Positions 18,101 through 24,358 of a stretch of 40,523 nucleotides of DNA are shown here, in pieces. A program made the translations under genes and the position numbers. The DNA comes from an uncultured Prevotellaceae bacterium (GTDB lineage Bacteria; Bacteroidota; Bacteroidia; Bacteroidales; Bacteroidaceae). Position 1 is the stretch's first letter. Each line of letters begins with the position of its first letter. The notes under the pieces are model-generated. The model was not told the origin of the DNA and searched no databases. It saw nothing but the letters and a program-made list of their open reading frames with translations. The stretch covers positions 1 through 40,523 of the forward strand of contig CAMJLB010000010.1 in the NCBI GenBank assembly GCA_946406555.1, read 5' to 3'.

Positions 18101-19162
18101 TTCAGCTTCGGTTGCCGGTTGCTTGTAGTTCGGGTCATAGAACTGGAAGAGCAGGATGGGGCTCTTGCCGTCGTTCTCCAAGAGTGTGAAGTTGAGCGTG
18201 TTCTGATCGACGAACCTGTTTCTCGCGGTCACCTGCATGGCGTAGACCTTTCCGATGGAGTCGTTGTAGCCTATCATCTGGTTGACGTAGGCAGTAGGCA
18301 GCGAGAGCGTGTTCACCGTGGTTGTCTTCTCATAGAACGTCTGTGTGTTCGACTCCATGGCCTCGTCGGGTGTCATCGACTGCAGCTCGACGATGCGCAC
18401 GCTGTAGTCGTAGCTCGTCAGTGCGGGGTTGCACTGTAGCGTGGGTTGCGTCCACTGGAAGAAGGGCAGGTTCTTGTTGACCTTCACTACGCTGAGCGCG
18501 CTCAGCTCGTCGAAGGCAAGACTCTGTATGGGCTGCAGGAAGGTGGGCGGCTGTGCGGCGTAGCAGATGTTGAAACGGGCGTTGCCGCCAGTGGGGTCGC
18601 TCAGTACCTGGGGCGAGGTGAGCTCAGGATCCCATTTGTAAGCAGTGAGAAACACCTCGTACTCGCCTTCGGGCATAAGACCGTAGTCGCCGCTGCTGAG
18701 GTTGAAGTTGTCGCCCTCGCGAATGTAGAAGTCGTTGGCATCGAAGTGGTCGAACAGATGGCGCGCCTCTACGCTGTTCAGTGTCTTGTGTTGGTTGGGT
18801 TGCAGCGTGATGGGTTGGCGCGGAATGTGGTTGCTGGCTTGGTTTGAACTCACCCAAAGCGCCTGCTCGGGGAAGTGCTGCTCCAGCTGCACGCCCATGT
18901 GAATCAGCTGCGTCTGGTCGGTGTTGTTGATGAGGCGTATGGTGAAGAACCGTCCGGGATTCTCCACATACATGCCTGCCTGTGGCGGTAGCACCCGCTG
19001 TACGGGGGTTACCAGTACGGTGACCTCCTGCGCAAAGAGAGCAGACCCACCCCCGACCCCTCCCTGAATGGAGGGGAGTATATAGAATAAAAGAAGGAAG
19101 ACCAACCCCCTGCCTGTTTGGAAGGGGAATATATATTTCAGCCAATTACTCATTCTGTTCAT
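6140..19162 (-). CDS. Giant exported surface protein (4340 aa) with C-terminal BspA-like / DUF285-type repeats
   Basis: One uninterrupted ORF of about 13 kb. C-terminal third has many units such as CSNLTSLDLSNFDTKNVTEMSAMFYGCS and LNTSKVTDMSYMF. N-terminus MNRMSNWLKY...LVFLLLFYILPS...LFAQ has signal-peptide character. Confidence 0.85.
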   Translation of the reverse strand: MNRMSNWLKYIFPFQTGRGLVFLLLFYILPSIQGGVGGGSALFAQEVTVLVTPVQRVLPPQAGMYVENPGRFFTIRLINNTDQTQLIHMGVQLEQHFPEQALWVSSNQASNHIPRQPITLQPNQHKTLNSVEARHLFDHFDANDFYIREGDNFNLSSGDYGLMPEGEYEVFLTAYKWDPELTSPQVLSDPTGGNARFNICYAAQPPTFLQPIQSLAFDELSALSVVKVNKNLPFFQWTQPTLQCNPALTSYDYSVRIVELQSMTPDEAMESNTQTFYEKTTTVNTLSLPTAYVNQMIGYNDSIGKVYAMQVTARNRFVDQNTLNFTLLENDGKSPILLFQFYDPNYKQPATEAEGNATGEPTDSTGNKKSGAGMGVVSATGEQDTIPYVFNQPRLTRPTFAGKTGRKVYWGDSIKAEWRRPYLDKGYGQREDTVKFSYTVALYTGNTADKRDIIFKSKPVYSEKDILDKYEHVIKWDKIKEKVKAGDYFYLRVTAKPKFLADSLHKMKADSLNFVDFALTNRFNENYQCGNEYIDIANKTPITGKPAPNKDVKIGEFYLSFNDDVKLQDDCFSGTGWIRWNPQTDNYFNMNARVAVKFDGLKVNTDYEVFEGKCMTYSRSSMKVGEYTADQFVDSLFSSDGLSDIFGQLGLPADVAEKVSNYADMGFDMAGIDGKDMATNLAQSYNLGKYYSYYRTGRQTWNDWKNGDVMDLYFPVELPKEIKSFLPKDFSVQIASMQFTPQSAQMNIIGEIALPNSDVFDGQNVLIFGAPRLCITPDRFFPEEGVLALLSNLPLKDPSSDFKMVFKAPSQPLSPEPDDGCFIRWDDGGFGGLGLEIAISIPNTNRVMDGKVKKNVPALLDVKTVIRGNDSAGDFIATGTLTPFEVKDLPGWTFHVADEIVFDHNMNENDKLMPTLDQVQKTYGDVFDPTECGSYVKTDWNAWQGAFIKNVSVGFPKFSVLGGNSEGVKVGTKDMLIDGSGVTCQVFVDSILTAETNAVGGWKFTIDHAAVNIVQNDFDNCIIKGDIGIPLFKVKPKDDKKKDSDKKKETDKKKDGDKKDDDKKAKPQESDLRYTCEIRHLTDPSKDEKYYTYHEKRNKDGSPVVDAKGNIQYEKKEHTRRSYGEESRYAYIFTTEEIGDLDLSCFVATATLKKEQTYFALEAEDNLATGDTDTRVELCIGGDLTIGSGDGASDWVKDLTKSLPMDLKIPGVHFTKLRLSNVKRSSWKSNFATIKKLQEDRDKYDEEWAKDNKPLLESEEMEIAKDCYLDLGEWSLASERKKLGPFSFNLEKFSPSYKDNKITIDIKGDIGLVEDKICVGAGIAISSKVDMSKGWQQMSLSDGDVEFKSIKAAVDFTVLKLDLELDCIKNDKEHQGDKGYKGTANIDVNGFFSVKCEGGFFEHAATDDDMKEKAAEAKEQAEKEGRTFNEQTEADGDRNYSWGYFKCVMESAAGIHADPVVINRIAGGFYFNCKPTKGGDGDKFGGTPIAQYGPIGIALGLGLNTTAGKETLNADVDLMVVYDRHYDCLSTFMFNGKLAAISGMIKADVSLVYQNDKDKAGNTTERYLCLNITTEFGIDSSHLEESITGANSKLQSIKEKLAEFQKEVDDVVAKTPIGAPTSSLDELGDENQKGKKVTAESKSSDKEFKAGQTSINIEFKVTWKEKDKEAYITPKWHLYVGEPDVAKRCTFTYLKFKSKVVSVDIGANGYLCIGNELPDGGKLPDIPEKIRKFLEGEKKEGVSMDADLAKVEKSRAKAARALLDPTNIKGGVMVGASAWGDMHLDLGLIYGGIDAMAGFDVSLIHYGATATCINSGSSMGYAGWYALGQLYAYLYADLGIHIKVGKLIDEKVSLIDAGIGAVMEMGLPSPTWLEGQLRVKMSFLSGLFKCNKKFKFSAGDHCVPFAGNALADFDMFQGVSLGSDSIYEALGKPETAISRSDANRLVFTTNPSLNSHYRLVDPSYKAYTGNDSTLDIHNSRTYVFDVEKNDDYGQPCGVEVYDLGTLPTQWLGSGRLTEGQFKAQMQKAIQSKYDDGSKQESFFTGLAKQYFDRQSTSEEASVEMKSKDINAAQKVPWPTDGMHSFLYKKGKYRLENVSIREDKGTSFHITGLNLQPGHSYMLVLTGSAYEIQNGRRQWVDYFDEADGNRYKPINWKQKKMWFFRVKSYDEDKVVGDSLKDLTPYVALAYPSVDGTNVQSKGIATTAYMDDILKPNIALNRNLQAELPESSLKWVLTACNENDTVKQERAARYASADNCVNIVADTAFIKVAQFARGTGNYDFKSETYKLQLLHSFKYEGRDSTVALVDLQLNPAPYDVKLSDGKTYTDNWMQSTNSAVTGQLLPYSEPFVGARPWERPVIDYEDYYTGKLAKKIDDDETFIDNAEKYNGQPFRLVDPYLYLAYLSKWTFIGDRAINAYSFDEVETPLGSETLIFQKGSTVMNAEFLKNDANVKPLYQVRNDFYSTWNDWRYNNDLLPEYPLPITLGSVSGPTANNQDERASSVTPINLNHQKDHSLNLANIVKGFTDAYTVADKMCRALKNKAYDLYDAFAWNWVANDYKDINDDDLDKAVKQWSDLHRGQYIEVSSGDVTAKVPYYQLPLIFGDCFGGGAKYKGKSLSRRKRTFNASIGKNDITDTENRWPSEASNLMFFRLIGTDWGFADCEPEAFLRWENYKWHDSYLYSYTSNKKMQIAWDKFDRKAALEAVKGFKARIYRVDAYDTSTGLYTVSGRKLGGGPWYKDISVGTGSSIAGDMGAMDELVDQQNVYNSTHSDQPMMQALWTADNTTLTLVYSDQLDIHETGGKYVTNSYKGDEFDAFMNQVYKEKKDVTRIVIDPSVNEAPLRSTHNWFWGCKKLTSIEGLNNINMENVTDMSGMFGNCEQLTAIDMSEIVAPKGVNTSMMFSGCSKLKTLHIDRFEPQAIERCGSMFTAVPSTLTTYYSYDLDERIKEQIPGTRKEGSNPVKAIYCTNSKSEKVLLFINTTYEFNINSTYSIKGAKQTYSNMKVLALWKADQVLKNSTGQWPWRAYNTSIQKVIIDPSFKDSPESTRSWFYEFSNLSSIEGLEHLNTSKVTDMSFMFWHDSKLTTLNVKNMNTANVTLMKEMFAGCSGLKELDVTGFDVSQVTDFAHMFSNCSSLEYIDISKFRFKNATKLKGLFYHCAALTSVSIGSQMDCCHNLTDVSYMFSGCTNLKEVYFDAFFNTDKVTTFSYMFNKCEKLERINVAGGNNATLNTTAATDLSYMFSNCYKLTRMPFSWNGQKVTTTRTMFQNCKALTELNLSILKTDKVTDMSYMFYGCKGLNLLRLDNLTETSLSATDYMFTNVPTTTTIYMLYKTWNGKGNIKTRLPKATYPNLKLLYPAQVLYVTKGNEEKLVFLSRETPYTINDVITEGVVNIVWSGMDIYKADGAPVWTDHKGVTKVIIRPSFADVTPFTLKEWFRLPNLKTIEGLQYLNTSQATSMEGMFDECNNLTSLDLSNFDTKNVTEMSAMFYGCSKLTKLDLSSFNTSKVHRMDDMFRNCRSLTSLNVSSFDLSKGPNVLDLFRGCSSLTTLDLSSFDTKYIKDFVNMFKDCEKLKELDLSSFSTEGITNTIAFSGMFQGCKSLKKLTIGAEFRTRLAYYDENNPTFGDVRDMEVIAPEKLVPLMHNEFTGALGFIDGDTGWFRDEGTPRETQDDVPQLVWTEGNNTFTFFCGPQREEGGYFGRHKVTRVWSGTDITATPVKDSKGHFDTPWTAEMSNGGATGQTVNVVFDPTFAKVRPTTTKSWFKSTKPIIQGLEHLNTSEVTTMARMFENCDLGDTDLDLSHFNTAKVTDFDRMFNGCAAGSINLSSFNTSQAEKVSYMFYNYKIPSLDLSNFNTNKVTDASYWLNSQHIKNLKVGSNFTFNALQPLGPAHWTKVTDMDILVAPASSLESVRSAITSKLKFVEGTNGRIYSEEKPVAQVIYTADDKTLTFVYKNLYTKGGKYKGKTITELWSGTSVINNQQDKAPWAENTTVKSNAQAVVFDPSFADAKPTSTKGWFNMLSKLESIKGMEHLNTSEVTTMARMFADLKMSTIDVSHFNTAKVTDMSYMFLNANLTKLDLSNFNTLNVTTMEGMFRGCQRLLTLDVSAFNTSKVTNMASMFSMCHSKELSLGHAFYTSNVTTMYSMFDDCRFSEISFYDCFVTTKVKDMSYMFANNKNLTKLDLHQFTGREVTNMQNMFGECSNLTSFDVNGISTLTSLSTSKATNMSGMFKNCTSLTSIDLSSFNTSKVTNMSWMFDGCSKLKEIKVGKGFSVSAMSKKQSSTFYGVKGVTIQLDPSLWDKRNAIFVDKLGFKKGSTANDNGWLYKYQDWTKFYDPAK
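6300..10650 (-). repeat. Coding-region repeat array: BspA/DUF285-type repeats in about five super-modules
   Basis: Each super-module begins with a segment like LTFVYKN...W.G..... then V(V/I)(F/I)DPSFA..PTSTK.WF...I.G(L/M)EHLNTSEVTTMARMF, followed by repeats of about 23 aa. Confidence 0.85.
15955..16062 (-). repeat. Low-complexity Lys/Asp-rich linker in the giant protein
   Basis: KPKDDKKKDSDKKKETDKKKDGDKKDDDKKAKPQESD. Confidence 0.85.
19042..19136. repeat. Family-2 GC-rich elements inside the signal-peptide region of the giant gene
   Basis: gacccacccccgacccctccctgaatggaggggagtatata and, further on, gaccaaccccctgcctgtttggaaggggaatatata, in direct orientation. The first matches the intergenic copy at 19216-19258 in inverted orientation. 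Confidence 0.75.
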
Positions 19163-19215
19163 ATATAGTTCTATTTTATTATTAACCCTTTCTTTCCACT
19201 CATCTCGTAGTCTGA

Positions 19216-19258
19216 CTACTCCCCTCCATCACAGGGAGGGGGCGGGGGTGGGTCTACT
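19216..19258. repeat. Family-2 element overlapping the 3' end of the beta-barrel gene
   Basis: tactcccctccatcacagggagggggcgggggtgggtctact. The protein C-terminus RPTPAPSL* is encoded within it. Confidence 0.75.
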
Positions 19259-20992
19259 CTTTTTTTTGATTTCCAGCAGCGAGAAGGTGTAGTTGTAGCC
19301 CAAGGACACGCTCAGCTCGGTGGTGCCGCGACTGCTCTGGTCTTCACTGATGTTGGTGTCGCTGTATTTGTTGAAGCCTGCGGACATCGAGAACACGTGT
19401 ACCTTCTTCATTGTGTAGCCGCACTGCATATCGAAGCCCATGGAGAGGTTGCGCATCTGGTCTTTCACGTTGTTGTAGCAGGCCGACAGGGTGCCAGAGA
19501 CGTTGAGGTTCTTCTCCTTGAGGAAGGAGCGCCCGGTGCTCACCGATAGGATGTCGCTGGTATAGCGTGTGTTGTAGCCGTCGCTCTGCTGGTGCGAGAA
19601 CGACGTGGTGACCGTCATTTCCCACGGTTTTATGCCCATGCTATAGCTGGTGCCGGCGGCCAGGGTCTTCACGTCGCTTATACCGGTGGCAAAGCGGTTC
19701 AGGTCCTTGTTCTGTGTGTAGTTGACCGAAAGCGCCACGGTGTGTTCGAGTGTCGTTCCGTCGATGGTATAGTTAGGCGTGAAGAAGAGTGAGTGCATGA
19801 TGCGGTTGGCACGGGTGCTGTCGTTGGGGTGGGCGGTGCCGTCGGTCTGCAACTGGCGATAACCGCTGTAGCCTGCGGTGAGCGTGATGCGTTCGCCTAG
19901 GTTGGTGCTGGCATTGGCGTTGTAGACGAAGCCGCGCGTGGTGTACAGCTGGCGGCGCGTTATGTTGTCCTCCTGGCCACTGAACGAGGCCGAGAGGCTT
20001 ATTTTCCGGAATAGGGTGGTGGCGGCGTTGATGCCCAACGCCTGATAGTTGTTGCTGGTATAGTAGAGCCCGAGGGTGGTATAGTCGGGTTGCACCATGC
20101 GGTAGAACATCGAGGCGGTGAAGTTCTTCAGGTTCAGGTTCATGCTGACATCGCCGGCAATGCGCATGAGCGTGGTATAGCGGCTGTCGAATATCTTGTC
20201 CCAGCGATTGGCCTCGGTAGTCTCGATGCGGCGGCTGGTCTTGTCGCTGGTGAAGGCCGAGTAGGCAAGGTTGCCGCGCAGGTTCAGCCAGCGCGTGATG
20301 CCCACACCGCCGCGCAGTGCAATGGCAATGTTGTCCTGTGGGCGCAGGTTGGCCTGCCATCGCTCGTCGAGCGAGCCGGTGATGTCGTAGGCACGCAGGA
20401 AGTAGGCATCTATAAAGGTGTGGCCGCTGCCGTAGCCCACCTTCAGGCCCCAGCCCATGCGCTTGTATTGCGGCTTGCGGGCGGCAGGGTCGGTGGGGTC
20501 GTCGTTCACGGCATTGCGCAGCTGACCGTAGAAGGCACCGAAGCGCAACTTCTGGCTGTTATACTCCAGACCTATGCCGTTGAACGAGGTTGCCATGATA
20601 TAGCTGCTCATGGCCATGTTTGAGCGACCGAAGTGGCCGCGCCAGTTCTTGTAGGTGGGGTCGATGTGGATGCTGAAATGAGGGAAGTTCCACGACGTGT
20701 TGTTGTTGGAGTAGTAGAATGCAAACGGCATGCTGATGCCGTAGACCGACACGTTCATGTTGGCATAGAACGAGTTGTTCCAGGGCGAGCGATAGCCGTT
20801 GCCCACCGTGGAGTGGTAGTAGGTGTGCTGGGTGCCGATGGCACCGGTGATGATGAGCGGCTCGCTCTTCGAGATGTTCGAGATGGTGTTTTGCCCCAGT
20901 GTGATAGACTGGGCGCGCAGCGTTCCCGCTGGTGCCAACCATACCAGCAAGAATAATATAATGTACGCGCGAAGGAACTTTCTGCTCATCAT
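19229..20992 (-). CDS. Outer-membrane beta-barrel protein candidate (PorP/SprF-like or generic OMP)
   Basis: Start MMSRKFLRAYIILFLLVWLAPAGTLRAQ (signal peptide). Alternating aromatic/polar strand pattern throughout, e.g. MNLNLKNFTASMFYRMVQPDYTTLGLYYTSNNYQ. Gly/Asn/Tyr rich. Family assignment is inferred. Confidence 0.65.
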   Translation of the reverse strand: MMSRKFLRAYIILFLLVWLAPAGTLRAQSITLGQNTISNISKSEPLIITGAIGTQHTYYHSTVGNGYRSPWNNSFYANMNVSVYGISMPFAFYYSNNNTSWNFPHFSIHIDPTYKNWRGHFGRSNMAMSSYIMATSFNGIGLEYNSQKLRFGAFYGQLRNAVNDDPTDPAARKPQYKRMGWGLKVGYGSGHTFIDAYFLRAYDITGSLDERWQANLRPQDNIAIALRGGVGITRWLNLRGNLAYSAFTSDKTSRRIETTEANRWDKIFDSRYTTLMRIAGDVSMNLNLKNFTASMFYRMVQPDYTTLGLYYTSNNYQALGINAATTLFRKISLSASFSGQEDNITRRQLYTTRGFVYNANASTNLGERITLTAGYSGYRQLQTDGTAHPNDSTRANRIMHSLFFTPNYTIDGTTLEHTVALSVNYTQNKDLNRFATGISDVKTLAAGTSYSMGIKPWEMTVTTSFSHQQSDGYNTRYTSDILSVSTGRSFLKEKNLNVSGTLSACYNNVKDQMRNLSMGFDMQCGYTMKKVHVFSMSAGFNKYSDTNISEDQSSRGTTELSVSLGYNYTFSLLEIKKKSRPTPAPSL

Positions 20993-21004
20993 AGTGTCGT
21001 TTTC

Positions 21005-21050
21005 CAGACCCACCCCCACCCCCTCCCCGTGAGGGAGGGGCGTGGATAGT
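21005..21050. repeat. Family-2 element (left partner of an intergenic inverted pair)
   Basis: agacccacccccaccccctccccgtgagggaggggcgtggatagt. Inverted relative to 21133-21176. Confidence 0.75.
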
Positions 21051-21132
21051 CTTGCTTATTTGGAATAATACGACATATTCCTTGGGGATGTGGGTACTGG
21101 TTACTAAAGGGTTATTGCAATGATTTTTTCTA

Positions 21133-21176
21133 ACTATTCCCCTCCCTTCTTCAAGGGGAGGGGTAGGGGAGGGTAT
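21133..21176. repeat. Family-2 element (right partner of an intergenic inverted pair)
   Basis: actattcccctcccttcttcaaggggaggggtaggggagggtatg. Confidence 0.75.
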
Positions 21177-21177
21177 G

Positions 21178-24100
21178 CTACTTCACCACCTTGCGGTAGG
21201 TGCCATTGGCCATGCGCACGATGCTTACCTTCGAGTTCACGGTGCGGCGGCCGCCGAGGTCATAGCACTGGGCGCGGGTAGCGCCAGTCTTCACGTCGCT
21301 GATGCCGGTGACCACCTGCTGGATCTGCTCCGAGGTGAACAGCAGGGGCTGCTGCAGCGAACCGATGCGCTGGCGCGACTTCACGGTCTGGTCGATGTCG
21401 TAGTACTCGCCGGTGGCCTCGTTGTGCAGACGGAAGCTCACCTGCTCACCATTCTTGCAGTGAACGGTGATGAAGGCCATGCCGTCAATAAACTCACCCT
21501 CTCCGCGGCACTCGTCGCCCACGAAGGCACCGATGGTGTACTGTTCGGCATTGGGCAGCTCAGGCATCTCGGCCACCATCACCATATTGTTGGCAAAGCG
21601 GCTGTGGTCATAGCTCCACACGCTCTGGCGCCTGCTGCGCGCACCAGCGGGTTCCTCGTCGCCCTGGGCCATTACGTCCTCTGAGGGCAGGACGATGGTC
21701 TTGGCGGCAGTGGTGGGGTTGTAGACCAGATAGCCCTCTTGAGCCTTTAGCACGCTGAGGTCGCCCTGCCAGGCGGTGCCGTCGTATTCCTTCTGGCCGT
21801 CGGCCTTCGACACGATGACCATGCCCTCTACCAAACCTTGCTGCGACAGGATGACATTGCTGAACATACGGTCGTAGTAGTAGGGCGAGCCCATCCAGTT
21901 CCAGCCTGGCTCCAGCACCCAGGCGGGCTCAGAATTCAGGATGATGTCGCCTTCCTGGTAATAGTAGAAATCGTTGCTATACTGGCCTACGTTGGCCTTG
22001 TACATCTGCGCCTTGCCAATGCCGCTGGTCAGCAGCGAGCCCATAAAGCCCCATTCTGGGTCGTTGATGAGTACGTCATTGTAGCTGCGGGCCTCGACAA
22101 CTTTGCTGTTGAAGAAACTCGAGATCTTATTGCCCGACAATTGGCCGTAGGGGATGGTGCTCCACTTCCAGCCACCGAAGTTATGCTCGATGTGTGCTGG
22201 AAGATCAACCTCGGCACTGCCAAAGTCGGCATTATCGCTGGTGCGACGCACGGTGAAGGTGTAGAGGCCCGGCAGCGTGACGTCGACGTATGTATCTAAG
22301 CCCCTGCGTTCAAAGTCGTCAATGGGATTCCAACCGATTTCGGTGTATTCATCGGGGCTGAAGAGGTTTATGGTGTAGTCGCTGAGGTTGTACTCGGCAT
22401 TCTCAGGCACTGGGGTCATTCTGAACACGCCATAGTAGGGTGCTCCGTAGGGCAGCCAGTCGATGTCGAAGCGTTCCAGCCCAGTGCTGAGCACCACGGT
22501 GAAGGTAGTTGATTTTTCAGGATATGTGATCTGGCTGGTCAGTCCGTAGAAATTCGAGTAGTCGGGATAGGTAAGGGTGGCCACGACCTGATAAGTGCCT
22601 TCCACGAACGTGCCGTTGAAGACGAAGGTCCTTTCTATGCTTCCGTCATCCTCAGACCCCACGATACTGCCGCTGCACCATTGGTTTCCTGATCCAGTGA
22701 GCTGTATGTAGGGCAATGAGCCTTCGGGAGCGTATGTTACGTTTTCGAGAATGGCATCCGCCATCTCATCTTGAGTCATCGTGGTTCCTAAATTTACGGT
22801 GCTCTTCACATAGCCCACGCTGGTGGCGTTGTTCTTGATGGTCACCTTCACTTGGAATTTCTTATTTGAACCGTATGTTCCCGTGGGGACTATCCAGACA
22901 AGAAGCTCTTCTGTGGTGGGCTTGATGGCCTTAACAGAGTTAGTGCCAATGGTGAGATACTGGCTGTCGCTCTTGTCGGTCAGCTCTACCTTGAACGTCT
23001 GGGCGGCATCTTCCGGCTCGGCCACAAAGCGGTTCTGAATGCGCTGATAGATGTCGTCGCCCACGTTACATACGATGTTTACCACATCGGCATCCCAGTT
23101 CAGGTACGCATTGGTTACATTGACAACGATGTTGATTTCTATCTGGTTGGGATTCTCTGGATAGATTTTCTGCTGCCCTATCTGGATATAGGGGCGTATG
23201 TAAGTGGTGCCACGCTTGATAGGTTCCCAGGTAATAGATCCCCAAGTATTATTGGTTTTTAACGGGTCATATTCTATGTATTCAGGGTCAACCTCCCAAA
23301 GTACTTCATCGTTGGCGTCTTCTGGAGTCAGACTGTATGCTTTTATGGACCCTGAACTAGATGTTAATTTGTTGTTCATAAACCACGTTAAAGTAGGTAA
23401 CCCCTTTATTACAGTATAACTTTGTGTTACGATGTTGATAGCCGTAGCATGCTGAATCACGTTGAAGGTGGTCTCGGCCATGTTTTCGCCTGTGTCGAAG
23501 TTTTCCATTGTGATTTCAGCACCCTTGATGGGTTTGTCGCCATAGATGGTGTCGTTGCTGATGTGGGCATACTCGGTGTATCCATCTACAATCTGCCAGG
23601 CGTTCCTTGGTATGCTGGCTGTCGATGGCGTCACGCTGACCTGATCGGGCAGGTAGACCCATCCGCCTTTGTCCACGTCGAACGAGTTCAGCTTGTAGGA
23701 TTCGGGCAGTGTCACCGTGAGCGCGACAGGAGCGGATGGCGTGCCCCAGGAGTTTTCTCTGAAGGTGAGATACTCGCTTGTTTCCAGAAGGTAGATCAGG
23801 CCACTTGCATTATCTTTCAGCATAAAGGTGATGGGCTTGTTTGTATCATCGACATCATCGTAGTTGCCGGGTACCTGGAGTGTCAGGAAAGCAATCGTAA
23901 ATTGCGTTTGGGATTGCGTTTGGGTTTTGAGGTATTTTTGTAAGACTCCTTGGGCATTGTCGAGCGTCACCAGTCGGCACTCTTCCTTTCCAAAATCTCC
24001 TACGAAGGCAGCCAGAGTGTAGTCGCCCTGGTAAACGTAATTCGCCGCGTTTTTTACTTGCAGGCTGGCGTAGACGGTCGTGAACCCTCCTGCCTGGTTG

Positions 24101-24189
24101 GTGTGCGGATTAGTCCACGTTCCGTTCAGTTGCGCCATCGCCCCAATAGTGGTGGCGAGGAGCACAAGCATTGTGAATAGTTTTTTCAT
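21178..24189 (-). CDS. Exported surface protein with T9SS-tail-like C-terminus (1003 aa), paralog of the 631-aa protein
   Basis: MKKLFTMLVLLATTIGAMAQ signal peptide. C-terminus CYDLGGRRTVNSKVSIVRMANGTYRKVVK. Shares GWNWMGSPYYYD / GAFVGDECRGEGEF...FITVHC blocks with the 631-aa protein. Confidence 0.8.
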   Translation of the reverse strand: MKKLFTMLVLLATTIGAMAQLNGTWTNPHTNQAGGFTTVYASLQVKNAANYVYQGDYTLAAFVGDFGKEECRLVTLDNAQGVLQKYLKTQTQSQTQFTIAFLTLQVPGNYDDVDDTNKPITFMLKDNASGLIYLLETSEYLTFRENSWGTPSAPVALTVTLPESYKLNSFDVDKGGWVYLPDQVSVTPSTASIPRNAWQIVDGYTEYAHISNDTIYGDKPIKGAEITMENFDTGENMAETTFNVIQHATAINIVTQSYTVIKGLPTLTWFMNNKLTSSSGSIKAYSLTPEDANDEVLWEVDPEYIEYDPLKTNNTWGSITWEPIKRGTTYIRPYIQIGQQKIYPENPNQIEINIVVNVTNAYLNWDADVVNIVCNVGDDIYQRIQNRFVAEPEDAAQTFKVELTDKSDSQYLTIGTNSVKAIKPTTEELLVWIVPTGTYGSNKKFQVKVTIKNNATSVGYVKSTVNLGTTMTQDEMADAILENVTYAPEGSLPYIQLTGSGNQWCSGSIVGSEDDGSIERTFVFNGTFVEGTYQVVATLTYPDYSNFYGLTSQITYPEKSTTFTVVLSTGLERFDIDWLPYGAPYYGVFRMTPVPENAEYNLSDYTINLFSPDEYTEIGWNPIDDFERRGLDTYVDVTLPGLYTFTVRRTSDNADFGSAEVDLPAHIEHNFGGWKWSTIPYGQLSGNKISSFFNSKVVEARSYNDVLINDPEWGFMGSLLTSGIGKAQMYKANVGQYSNDFYYYQEGDIILNSEPAWVLEPGWNWMGSPYYYDRMFSNVILSQQGLVEGMVIVSKADGQKEYDGTAWQGDLSVLKAQEGYLVYNPTTAAKTIVLPSEDVMAQGDEEPAGARSRRQSVWSYDHSRFANNMVMVAEMPELPNAEQYTIGAFVGDECRGEGEFIDGMAFITVHCKNGEQVSFRLHNEATGEYYDIDQTVKSRQRIGSLQQPLLFTSEQIQQVVTGISDVKTGATRAQCYDLGGRRTVNSKVSIVRMANGTYRKVVK

Positions 24190-24210
24190 AATCTCTCAGT
24201 TTTTTAATTA

Positions 24211-24340
24211 TTGTTCTTTTGTTATTATGTCTGTTTTGATTTTGTTCTTTTGTCTATTTGATTTTTGTTCTTTTGTTATTATGTCTATTTTAATTTTGTT
24301 CTTTTGTCTATTTGATTTTTGTTCTTTTGTTATTATGTCT
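24211..24340. repeat. 54-bp AT-rich tandem repeat (about 2.4 copies) between the two paralogs
   Basis: ttgttcttttgttattatgtct starts at 24211, 24265 and 24319, an exact 54-bp period. Confidence 0.9.
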
Positions 24341-24358
24341 TTAATCATTATTATGTCT

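Noticed and set aside
21005-21176. Considered as ordinary intrinsic terminators
   Set aside because: They may terminate transcription. However, the same conserved sequence occurs inside coding regions and without clear U-tracts, so terminator function alone does not explain them.
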